DNA of 53,883 bases from Flavobacteriales bacterium (GTDB lineage: Bacteria > Bacteroidota > Bacteroidia > Flavobacteriales > TMED113): positions 1 to 53,883 of the forward strand of contig NZUK01000017.1 in the NCBI GenBank assembly GCA_002701365.1, given 5' to 3'. Under the pieces are notes generated by a model. The model made no database searches and had not been told where the DNA came from. It saw nothing but the letters and a program-made list of their open reading frames with translations. The position numbers were made by a program, and so were the translations under genes. Of this stretch, positions 1-6,102 are shown one piece after another (within the stretch, counting starts at the first letter, position 1; the number at the start of each line of letters is the position of its first letter).

Positions 1-301
1 CAAAATGATGATCACCCTTTCCTGTTAAAATTGTAAGTGAACTCATTAAAGTCTGAGTGTTCCTGTGAAAAGAAGATGTTCCCGATCCACCCGAAAAAAG
101 TGTAACATCACCATAAGATCCTCTAAAATATAAATGTAATTTATTAGATTTTGAACTGGCAAGATGTCTTTCAACATTGATAAAGACTGAATTGATAACA
201 ACAAAAGTTCCACCATCAACATACATATTTAGTTTTCCAATTTTGTCTTGTCCAAGCCCAATCAATGGCAAAACCAATAATATTATATATAGATGTTTCA
301 T
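1..301 (-). CDS. Secreted protein of unknown function, cut by the left window edge
   Basis: Reading leftwards from an ATG at 301 gives 100 uninterrupted codons that run off the window, so the C-terminus is missing. The first 17 residues (MKHLYIILLVLPLIGLG) form a clear signal peptide, followed by Q-DKIGKLNMYVDGGT. The visible mature part is rich in Gly, Ser and Thr and alternates hydrophobic and polar residues (for example LYFRGSYGDVTLFSGG), which suggests beta structure. I do not recognise the family. An exact TAnnTTTG promoter element lies only a few bases before the ATG, so the transcript may have almost no leader. The gene follows a 38-bp palindrome that probably ends the preceding minus-strand gene. 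Confidence 0.75.
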   Translation of the reverse strand, partial: MKHLYIILLVLPLIGLGQDKIGKLNMYVDGGTFVVINSVFINVERHLASSKSNKLHLYFRGSYGDVTLFSGGSGTSSFHRNTQTLMSSLTILTGKGDHHF

Positions 302-305
302 GTTA

Positions 306-334
306 CAAATCTAATGAATTAAATCGTTATCAAT
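306..334 (-). promoter_or_regulatory. Bacteroidota-type promoter for the secreted protein at 1-301
   Basis: On the minus strand TAGATTTG (306-313) matches the Bacteroidota -7 consensus TAnnTTTG exactly. An ATTG at 331-334 sits 17 bases upstream, in the position of the -33 element (TTTG). Transcription would start around 300-302, right at the ATG at 301. Such short motifs occur by chance in AT-rich DNA, so the call is moderate. Confidence 0.4.
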
Positions 335-477
335 TTTATCAAATTAATCACTGGTTCCGTTACAATTATTTTTTGTTTTGAATATCTATATTGATTCAAT
401 TGACTGGATGAAACTGTAATTTTAAATTCAAAAATTTGTTTTGGTAAATCGAATTTTACCCTCTCTGAAAAGATAGT

Positions 478-515
478 TTAAAGACAGTTAGGCTTGCAAG
501 CCTAACTGTCTTTAA
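478..515 (-). terminator. 38-bp perfect palindrome, probable terminator of the DUF5684 gene
   Basis: Positions 478-515 form a perfect inverted repeat centred between 496 and 497, with arms containing AAAGACAGTTAGGC and its complement. It lies 23 bases past the stop codon of the minus-strand gene at 539-886 and before the minus-strand gene starting at 301, the usual place for an intrinsic terminator. The following minus-strand bases (AACTATCTTTTC) are only moderately T-rich. A bidirectional terminator or a dimer-binding site are alternatives. Confidence 0.6.
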
Positions 516-538
516 GTAATCTACTTTTTTCTATTTCG

Positions 539-886
539 CTATTTTTCTAACGGAATATATTTTGAGCTACCATAACCAAGCATTGGCACAAAAATAAAAC
601 CTAAAAAGATTATACCAACTGTATAACCTTCACTTTTGCCAAATCTTTTAACAAGTAAATTAATTGACCAAATTGACCAGATTAAACCTACATATGGAAT
701 CATCATTAACAATAACCACCACCAAGGCTTCCCAATAATTCTCAACCAAATTATTATATTATAAATCGGTACTAAAACCGCCCATCCAGGCTGACCAGCT
801 TTTTCATATAGTTTCCATATTGGAACTATAAATAACAAAATAATTACAACTAAATAAACAACTAACATTAAACCTAATGCTTCCAT
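539..886 (-). CDS. Small integral membrane protein, DUF5684 family
   Basis: The protein is 115 residues with about four hydrophobic segments. The signature is 'EKAGQPGWAVLVPIYN' followed by 'GKPWWWLLLMMIP' and a late 'GFIFVPMLGYG', which I recognise as the DUF5684 pattern; in some Bacteroidota this domain also precedes signal peptidase I. The role is not known; a small inner-membrane protein is all that can be said. The gene stands alone on the minus strand with a strong palindrome just past its stop codon. Confidence 0.7.
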   Translation of the reverse strand: MEALGLMLVVYLVVIILLFIVPIWKLYEKAGQPGWAVLVPIYNIIIWLRIIGKPWWWLLLMMIPYVGLIWSIWSINLLVKRFGKSEGYTVGIIFLGFIFVPMLGYGSSKYIPLEK

Positions 887-1202
887 AATTTAAAATATTA
901 TTGATTAATATATTTTAAATATATAAATATATTAAATAGTTGTTGGAACAATCATTCTAAATAGTTATGAATTTCTTTTGATTAAATTCAATCCTTTAAT
1001 TTGTAAAAAGTTGAATCTAAAGTTTATGATAACTATTATAGATCTTATATTTCAACCTGAAAATGGAATGCTTGGCAAAAAATATTTGAGCTAAAAGACG
1101 GCAGTGCAACATCTAATATTATCTATTCACTAAGTGGTGATTACTAGGTTCAAGACAATTATTTAATATCTTTGCTACTATACATAAGAAAATAAAAAAG
1201 TT
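887..1202. other. 316-bp intergenic region between divergent genes
   Basis: This AT-rich gap separates the minus-strand DUF5684 gene from the plus-strand membrane protein at 1203. No tRNA or conserved RNA fold is apparent. Near 1070-1147 one plus-strand frame reads WQKIFELKDGSATSNIIYS before a stop; it is only about 28 codons, has no start codon and is closed by stops on both sides, so it is at most a decayed gene fragment. A promoter-like TATCTTTG is at 1167-1174. Confidence 0.5.
1167..1174 (+). promoter_or_regulatory. -7 promoter element for the gene at 1203
   Basis: TATCTTTG matches the Bacteroidota -7 consensus TAnnTTTG exactly. Transcription would begin near 1178 and give a leader of about 24 nt. 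No good -33 element is visible. Confidence 0.35.
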
Positions 1203-1691
1203 ATGGATACTTTAAGTCACGCATTATGGGGACGAGGTTTTTTTGGATATCGAGGGCACCCTTATTGGAGTTTATTTTTTGGAGCTCTGCCAGATTTATG
1301 TTCTTTTGGTATTTTATTTATAATATCATTTATTAAAAACCTGTTTTTATCTGAAAATATTAATTATAGGAATATGGATTTACCAGAATGGCTATATAAT
1401 GCTTATGATATATCACACAGTCTATTAATTGCGGCAATTACAATTATGTTAGTGTATTTATACGGCAATAAAAAATTTGCGTTCGCAATGTTAGCTTGGC
1501 CTGCTCATATTTTATTAGATTTTCCTTTTCATACAGCAGATTTTTTTCCTACTCCTATTCTATGGCCATTAATCGAAGTAAAATTTAACGGCATATCATG
1601 GGCAACACCATATGTCTGGTTTTCAAATATTACAGGTTTAATAGTGCTATATATTTTTAGATTTCGTAATCGAAAAAAGATATTAAAATGA
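1203..1691 (+). CDS. Integral membrane protein resembling YdjM-type metal-dependent hydrolases
   Basis: The protein has 162 residues and about four membrane segments. It starts MDTLSHALWG, carries GALPDL near residue 30, an 'HSLL' near residue 72 and 'AHILLDFPFH' near residue 102. The spacing of His and Asp residues at membrane edges (DTLSHA, PD, HS, HxxxDxxxH) resembles the small membrane-bound metal-dependent hydrolase group (YdjM/DUF457-like), whose substrate is unknown. That family assignment is from motif resemblance only. The last 9 bases overlap the end of the convergent gene at 1683-2219. Confidence 0.6.
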   Translation: MDTLSHALWGRGFFGYRGHPYWSLFFGALPDLCSFGILFIISFIKNLFLSENINYRNMDLPEWLYNAYDISHSLLIAAITIMLVYLYGNKKFAFAMLAWPAHILLDFPFHTADFFPTPILWPLIEVKFNGISWATPYVWFSNITGLIVLYIFRFRNRKKILK

Positions 1692-2219
1692 TCCTAAGTA
1701 ATAATCATGACAATTAATTTCATCGCCATGCCTATCAAAACATTTTTCGTCTTTCCACCACCAAATACCATCTAAAGATTCTTCGCAATCAATCTCATCA
1801 CCACTTTCGGTAAAACATGTTTCAGATAATTTCCTTTGCAATATAAAATCAGTTTTTTGCCTTATCTGCCCGTTTTCATAATATGCTTTCCAGATTCCAT
1901 CTCTTTGATTATATTGAAAATGCCCCTCATAATCTAATTGACCATTTTGCCACCAACCTTTAAAAACCCCATGTTTTTTTCCATAATTATAGTATTCTTC
2001 AAATTCTAATTGACCATTTTCATACCACCATCTGTGAGTTCCGTGTTTTTTTCCATAACTATAACTTCCCTCAAATTCTAATTGACCATTTTGGTGCCAC
2101 GTTTTTTCAATAGCATCTTTGCCTATATCTTCTTTAGACAACAAAGTAACTTGACCCTGACCAAGTAAATGTGAAGATATTATCATAAAGAATAACAAAC
2201 TTAAATTTCTCATACGCAT
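1683..2219 (-). CDS. Secreted MORN-like / YwqK-type repeat protein
   Basis: The product is 178 residues: a signal peptide (about residues 1-21, ending near LLGQG) and then four to five tandem repeats of the form 'WxxNGQLEFEGSYSYGKKHG', seen near residues 41-125. This is the toxin-antitoxin YwqK/MORN-like repeat, which folds as short beta hairpins and occurs in many Bacteroidota exported proteins. The C-terminus has two short repeats 'GDEIDCEESLDG' and 'GDEINCHDYY' with four Cys. The cellular role is unknown. A second in-frame ATG lies two codons after the first. The end overlaps the convergent membrane-protein gene. Confidence 0.75.
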   Translation of the reverse strand: MRMRNLSLLFFMIISSHLLGQGQVTLLSKEDIGKDAIEKTWHQNGQLEFEGSYSYGKKHGTHRWWYENGQLEFEEYYNYGKKHGVFKGWWQNGQLDYEGHFQYNQRDGIWKAYYENGQIRQKTDFILQRKLSETCFTESGDEIDCEESLDGIWWWKDEKCFDRHGDEINCHDYYLGSF

Positions 2220-2259
2220 TTAGCTATATAAATCTTTTAATCAATACTACGGAGTATTT

Positions 2260-2541
2260 TTACTCGCCTGTTACAATAACTTCATAACCAGTAAAAATAT
2301 TCAAAAAGTTAGTTTGCTTAAGATCAACCGTTGATATTTTAGTAATACCTCCATTTTTAGCAGCTGTTTGAATACTTGCGTCAGCGTCTAAATAAAGATA
2401 CCCGAAAAAGCCTGATGCTTTTGCTGTTCCGACTTTCGATCCCACTGGGTTGCTAGTGGCACTAACAGGAAGAGTTAAACTACAACTTGTTATTAATAAT
2501 AGCACTGTAAACAATACACAGATAGCACGTAAATTTTTCAT
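2260..2541 (-). CDS. TRL-like family lipoprotein
   Basis: The 93-residue product begins with a lipoprotein signal peptide; the lipobox is LITSC, with Cys near residue 20. The mature part contains NPVGSKVGTAKASG, GYLYLDADASIQTAAKNGG and ITKISTVDLK, the signature of the TRL-like family. These are small periplasmic or outer-membrane lipoproteins of unknown function that are often induced by stress. A TAATTTTG promoter match lies on the minus strand at 2652-2659, which would give a leader of about 105 nt. A small AATACT/AGTATT hairpin (2243-2258) follows the stop codon. Confidence 0.8.
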   Translation of the reverse strand: MKNLRAICVLFTVLLLITSCSLTLPVSATSNPVGSKVGTAKASGFFGYLYLDADASIQTAAKNGGITKISTVDLKQTNFLNIFTGYEVIVTGE

Positions 2542-2651
2542 TTTTTTATATTATTTTTATCCTACTCTTTGGCTTTTCGGAATCGCCCCGTTATTTAATT
2601 GATCTCTGGACTTCAACAATTAACAATATTAAATAAAATACATATAAGAAA

Positions 2652-2659
2652 CAAAATTA
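2652..2659 (-). promoter_or_regulatory. -7 promoter element for the TRL-like lipoprotein
   Basis: On the minus strand the bases read TAATTTTG, an exact TAnnTTTG match. It is the only such match upstream of the gene at 2260-2541 and would produce an unusually long leader of about 105 nt. Confidence 0.3.
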
Positions 2660-2678
2660 TAAAGCACTATAAATAGAC

Positions 2679-2705
2679 GAGGGGGCTTAGATGCCCCCTC
2701 TTTTT
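2679..2705 (+). terminator. Strong hairpin plus T-tract, oriented forward
   Basis: GAGGGGGC (2679-2686), a 6-base loop and GCCCCCTC (2693-2700) form an 8-bp GC stem followed directly by TTTTT (2701-2705). By base composition this is the clearest intrinsic terminator in the window. The T-tract serves plus-strand transcription, yet both flanking genes are on the minus strand, so it may end an unannotated forward RNA. It could instead end the minus-strand gene at 2778-3254, although no T-tract follows on that side. Confidence 0.7.
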
Positions 2706-2777
2706 ATCAGAATAATACCCCCGTATAATTTGATATGTACAGTAGAAACGATTAAAAAAATAATTTATTGCATAATA

Positions 2778-3254
2778 TTATTCTTTATAATATATTTTTG
2801 ATCCATGACCTGTGTTCAGAATATAAAAATTATTATTTTTTGTTGAATTATATAATCTAACATTGAAAACTGCTTTTTTAAGTTTTGGCAAATACTTAAT
2901 TAAAGAAGATGTGAATTGAATATTATAATAATTGGCTACCTCTTGCTCTATTGTTTGCATAATAAAACTTCGTGGGGTTTTTAAAAATGGGAATTTAGGG
3001 TTAGTAAAGTATTCTACTCCCGAAACTAAAATGTCATCAACAAAAACTAATTCTTCAATTATGGTATTTTGAAGATTGAAAATTTTAGTCACCTTTTTAT
3101 TATCATCAATAATAAAATCGACTGCTTTAAAGTTTTTGTCATCTAATTGAATTTCAACAATTTGCTTATAATGTGTATTGTATCCAATGTCATAATGTTG
3201 AGAAAATACAATTTGAAACAATAATACTATACTACATGTAACGATTCTTATCAT
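2778..3254 (-). CDS. Secreted protein of unknown function, coupled to pth
   Basis: This 158-residue protein has a signal peptide (MIRIVTCSIVLLFQIVFS, then QHYDIGYN). The mature part is Lys/Asn/Ile-rich with no motif I recognise; 'FFLKTPRSF'-like segments suggest a small beta-alpha fold but nothing firm. Its start codon overlaps the stop of pth by four bases (ATGA arrangement), so it is translated from the pth-rplY-prs message. The pairing of an exported protein with translation genes may be only operon economy. Confidence 0.65.
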   Translation of the reverse strand: MIRIVTCSIVLLFQIVFSQHYDIGYNTHYKQIVEIQLDDKNFKAVDFIIDDNKKVTKIFNLQNTIIEELVFVDDILVSGVEYFTNPKFPFLKTPRSFIMQTIEQEVANYYNIQFTSSLIKYLPKLKKAVFNVRLYNSTKNNNFYILNTGHGSKIYYKE

Positions 3255-3814
3255 GAATTAAATTGTGACATTGTGTTATCTAATCCCAATATACAGAAAT
3301 TAACAATTGCATCTACAGCCAAATCAATAAAATTATCTAATTGTATTGATTCTTTATCCGTCCAATCACTAAGGACATAATTAGATTGGCTTCCTTTTTG
3401 AAACTTATTGCCAATACCAAACCTAAGGCGAGGATAATCAGATGTGCTTAATTTTTCTATAATATCTTTGTGACCATTATGTCCGCCATCGGATCCCTTA
3501 CTTTTTAATCTAATGTTACCAAATGGTAAATGTAAGTCATCTGTGAAAATCAATAAATTATTTAATTTGATTTTATTATGTAACATATGATATCTTACTG
3601 CCTTACCGCTCAAATTCATGAAAGTTGATGGTTTTAGCACATAAATCTGATGTCCTTTTATTTTAAATGCTGCCAGCTCTCCATATTTAACGAGTTTAAA
3701 ATCACTCTGAAATCGCTTAACAAGCAAATTGGCTATTCTAAAGCCTATGTTATGCTTAGTGTCATGGTATTTTTCACCTGGATTACCTAACCCAACTAAA
3801 AGGAATTTATCCAT
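3251..3814 (-). CDS. pth: Peptidyl-tRNA hydrolase
   Basis: The enzyme cleaves the ester bond of peptidyl-tRNA released from stalled ribosomes. The 187-residue length is normal. The N-terminus reads LLVGLGNPGEKYHDTKHNIG with the conserved Asn11 and the catalytic His21; STFMNLSG and FTDDLHLPFG (with the conserved Asp) follow, then the SDGGHNGHKDI loop. It lies 22 bases downstream of rplY in the order prs-rplY-pth, common in Flavobacteriia, and overlaps the next secreted-protein gene by four bases. Confidence 0.96.
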   Translation of the reverse strand: MDKFLLVGLGNPGEKYHDTKHNIGFRIANLLVKRFQSDFKLVKYGELAAFKIKGHQIYVLKPSTFMNLSGKAVRYHMLHNKIKLNNLLIFTDDLHLPFGNIRLKSKGSDGGHNGHKDIIEKLSTSDYPRLRFGIGNKFQKGSQSNYVLSDWTDKESIQLDNFIDLAVDAIVNFCILGLDNTMSQFNS

Positions 3815-3836
3815 ATTAGATTATATTAAAAAAATG

Positions 3837-4487
3837 CTATGATGAGCTATCTCCACTTTCAGTTGTGTTTTCATCACCTGATGCAGCTGTGTTTTCATCA
3901 CCTGCTTCAGTAGACGAAATTTCTTCTTCTTCTTCAACCGCTGCTCTGGCTGTTTTTACAGCTACAATTACATCATCAATATTGTTTAAGAATTTTATAC
4001 TATCCCGTGAAAGTTCATTAACTCTAATAGAAGTTCCTATTTTTAAGCTAGAAATATCTATTTCTATATTTTCTGGCAAGTTGCCAGGTAGAGCTTCGAT
4101 CAATAAGCGTCTCATATTAATAGCTAATCTACCTCCATTACGCACACCAATAGAATTTCCTATTATATCAACTGGCACATTTATTTTAACAACCTGATCA
4201 TCAAAAACACGCAAGAAGTCAATGTGCAAAATTTTATCTGTGACAGGATGAAACTGAATGTCCCCCATTATTGTTTTAAATGTTTTTTCACCTACCACAA
4301 CGTCTACTAGATAAACATTAGGTGTATATACAATTTTTCTGAATTCATTTTCATGCGCATAAAACTGTATAGGCTCTTCATTTCCTCCATAGATAACACA
4401 TGGAACATTTTGTTCCTTTCTTAATCGCTTAGCAAATTTTTTTCCCAAATCTACTCTCGCTATTCCTTTTATAGATACCGATTTCAT
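3837..4487 (-). CDS. rplY: 50S ribosomal protein L25 (general stress protein Ctc type)
   Basis: The 216-residue protein is the long L25/TL5 form: an N-terminal 5S-rRNA-binding L25 domain (about residues 1-92, with PCVIYGGNEEPIQFYAHENE) and a C-terminal TL5-type beta domain (about 95-185). It stabilises 5S rRNA in the large subunit. The tail after residue 185 is acidic and low-complexity (EEEEE, then GDENTAAS and GDENTTES), encoded by a 24-base direct repeat (3864-3880 and 3888-3904 share 17 identical bases). It sits 13 bases downstream of prs. Confidence 0.95.
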   Translation of the reverse strand: MKSVSIKGIARVDLGKKFAKRLRKEQNVPCVIYGGNEEPIQFYAHENEFRKIVYTPNVYLVDVVVGEKTFKTIMGDIQFHPVTDKILHIDFLRVFDDQVVKINVPVDIIGNSIGVRNGGRLAINMRRLLIEALPGNLPENIEIDISSLKIGTSIRVNELSRDSIKFLNNIDDVIVAVKTARAAVEEEEEISSTEAGDENTAASGDENTTESGDSSS

Positions 4488-4500
4488 ATTACTTTTTTTT

Positions 4501-5433
4501 TTAAATTATAAACTGTGAACTTATTGATTCATTTTTATTAATACTTTGAATAACATCAGCAAATAAATCCGCTATTGTTAATACTTTTATTTTTTCTATT
4601 TCTTTAATCATAGGTAATGTATCGCTAACGATTAACTCCTCTATTAAAGAATTTTGAATATTATCATATGCTTTACCCGACAAAACAGGATGGGTAGATA
4701 TTGCACGTACACTATTTGCTCCTAAATTCTTCATCATATTAGCAGCTTTAACTAAGGTTCCACCTGTGTCAATCATGTCATCAACTAAGACAACATCCTT
4801 GCCCTCAACATTACCTATTATTTTCATTTCCGCTACCTCATTAGCAACTTTTCTTTTTTTATAGCAAATAACTATATCACAATTAAAATGCTTAGCATAT
4901 GCATTTGCTCTTTTTGAACCTCCTACATCAGGAGAAGCAATAAGTAGATTTGGTAATTTTAATGACTGTATATATTTAATAAACACTGTCGATGCAAATA
5001 AATGATCAACTGGTACTTCAAAAAATCCCTGAATTTGATCTGCATGTAAATCAATAGTTATCAATCTTGTAGCTCCGGCTGAGCTAATTAAATTTGCAGA
5101 CAATTTTGCACCAATAGGAACTCTAGGCTTATCTTTTCTATCCTGCCTAGCCATGCCAAAATATGGTACAACGGCAATAATTTCCTTGGCTGATGCTCTT
5201 TTTGCAGCATCAATCATCAATAATAATTCTAATAAATTATCAAAAGGAGGTGGCGTAGACTGAACAATAAATACTTTTTGACCTCTTACGGTCTCTTCAA
5301 AGGATGGTTGAAATTCTCCATCACTAAAATTATTGAACACAACATTTCCCAAAGATGCTCCATAGGATCGCGCAATTTTCGCTGCAAGTTCGGTAGAGTG
5401 CCTTCCCGAAAATATTTTTACATTCTTATCCAT
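4501..5433 (-). CDS. prs: Ribose-phosphate pyrophosphokinase (PRPP synthetase)
   Basis: It makes PRPP from ribose 5-phosphate and ATP for purine, pyrimidine, His and Trp synthesis. Key motifs are FSDGEFQPSFEETVRG, the RQDRKDKPR loop, DLHADQIQGFF, and the PRPP-binding VVLVDDMIDTGGT. I place the start at the ATG at 5433 (MDKNVKIFSG, 310 residues), which fits the family; an upstream ATG at 5493 would add 20 unusual residues. A -7 match TAAATTTG on the minus strand (5481-5488) would start transcription after the upstream ATG, supporting the shorter form. First gene of the prs-rplY-pth operon. Confidence 0.96.
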   Translation of the reverse strand: MDKNVKIFSGRHSTELAAKIARSYGASLGNVVFNNFSDGEFQPSFEETVRGQKVFIVQSTPPPFDNLLELLLMIDAAKRASAKEIIAVVPYFGMARQDRKDKPRVPIGAKLSANLISSAGATRLITIDLHADQIQGFFEVPVDHLFASTVFIKYIQSLKLPNLLIASPDVGGSKRANAYAKHFNCDIVICYKKRKVANEVAEMKIIGNVEGKDVVLVDDMIDTGGTLVKAANMMKNLGANSVRAISTHPVLSGKAYDNIQNSLIEELIVSDTLPMIKEIEKIKVLTIADLFADVIQSINKNESISSQFII

Positions 5434-5480
5434 AAATCTATAAAATGTAATGTTCTTATTACTATATTTACTATAGCCTG

Positions 5481-5488
5481 CAAATTTA
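5481..5488 (-). promoter_or_regulatory. prs: -7 promoter element for prs
   Basis: The minus strand reads TAAATTTG, an exact TAnnTTTG match. It predicts a start near 5477 and a leader of about 44 nt to the ATG at 5433. Confidence 0.4.
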
Positions 5489-5495
5489 AGCAATT

Positions 5496-5538
5496 AATCT
5501 AAATTAACTCATTTAATTTGAAGTAATTAATTTAGATT
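5496..5538. repeat. 12-bp inverted repeat between prs and tRNA-Leu
   Basis: AATCTAAATTAA (5496-5507) and its exact complement TTAATTTAGATT (5527-5538) are separated by 19 bases. The repeat lies in the space between the divergent prs and tRNA-Leu transcription units, beside the prs -7 element. It could be an operator or a cruciform, or chance in AT-rich DNA. Confidence 0.4.
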
Positions 5539-5563
5539 TGCTCTAATTATCGCAGGGAATAAT

Positions 5564-5647
5564 GCCCAGATGGCGGAATTGGTAGACGCGCTGGATTCAA
5601 AATCCAGTTCTGGCAACGGAGTGTGGGTTCGATTCCCACTCTGGGTA
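5564..5647 (+). tRNA. tRNA-Leu (anticodon CAA)
   Basis: All arms can be folded: acceptor GCCCAGA pairs with TCTGGGT (5640-5646), the anticodon stem CTGGA/TCCAG encloses loop TTCAAAA with anticodon CAA at 5598-5600, a long variable arm follows (class II, as expected for Leu), and the T arm is GTGGG-TTCGATT-CCCAC. The discriminator base is A at 5647. The 3' CCA is not encoded (ACAA follows), so it is added after transcription. It reads UUG codons. The dCMP deaminase gene begins 14 bases downstream. Confidence 0.97.
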
Positions 5648-5661
5648 CAAAGCGAAGTAGA

Positions 5662-6102
5662 ATGTATACTAAAAAGAAACAAAACAGATACGATCAAGCA
5701 TATATGAAGATGGCAATAGAGTGGTCACAACTTTCTCATTGTACTAGAAAAAAAGTAGGAGCCTTAATTGTAAAAGATAATATGATTATTTCTGACGGGT
5801 ATAATGGCACACCCTCAGGCTTCGAAAATAAATGTGAATTGCCCAATAAAGAAACTAAATGGTATGTATTACATGCTGAAGGAAATGCAATATTAAAATG
5901 TGCAAAATACGGGCAATCTTGTCATGGTGCGAGCTTGTATTTAACATTGTCACCATGCAAAGAATGTAGTAAACTTATTCACCAGTCTGGGATTAAAAAA
6001 GTTATTTTTCACAAAGAATATAAAGACACTTCTGGAATTGATTTCTTAAAAAAAGCTGGTGTCGAAATATTACATCTAAGTAAACTAAACAACAAGATAT
6101 GA
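5662..6102 (+). CDS. comEB: dCMP deaminase family protein
   Basis: It deaminates dCMP to dUMP, feeding dTMP synthesis. The zinc site is seen as HAEGNAI (His and catalytic Glu) and PCKEC (two Cys ligands), with the substrate-site GYNGTPSGF upstream. With the ATG at 5662 (MYTKKKQNRYD) the length is 146 residues, typical of the family; an upstream in-frame ATG at 5623 lies inside the tRNA gene and is rejected. The stop overlaps the start of the S41 protease by four bases (ATGA), so the two are translationally coupled. Confidence 0.93.
   Translation: MYTKKKQNRYDQAYMKMAIEWSQLSHCTRKKVGALIVKDNMIISDGYNGTPSGFENKCELPNKETKWYVLHAEGNAILKCAKYGQSCHGASLYLTLSPCKECSKLIHQSGIKKVIFHKEYKDTSGIDFLKKAGVEILHLSKLNNKI

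Noticed and set aside
1070-1147. Possible gene remnant upstream of the membrane protein (frame reading WQKIFELKDGSATSNIIYS)
   Set aside because: Only about 28 codons, closed by stops on both sides, no start codon and no recognised homology; cannot be separated from chance.
3865-4197. Plus-strand frame antisense to rplY, rich in Ser
   Set aside because: The Ser runs come from the Glu-rich tail codons of L25 read backwards; no signal peptide or motif.
5623-5661. Upstream ATG extending the dCMP deaminase into the tRNA gene
   Set aside because: It lies within the T arm of tRNA-Leu; the ATG at 5662 gives the normal family length.
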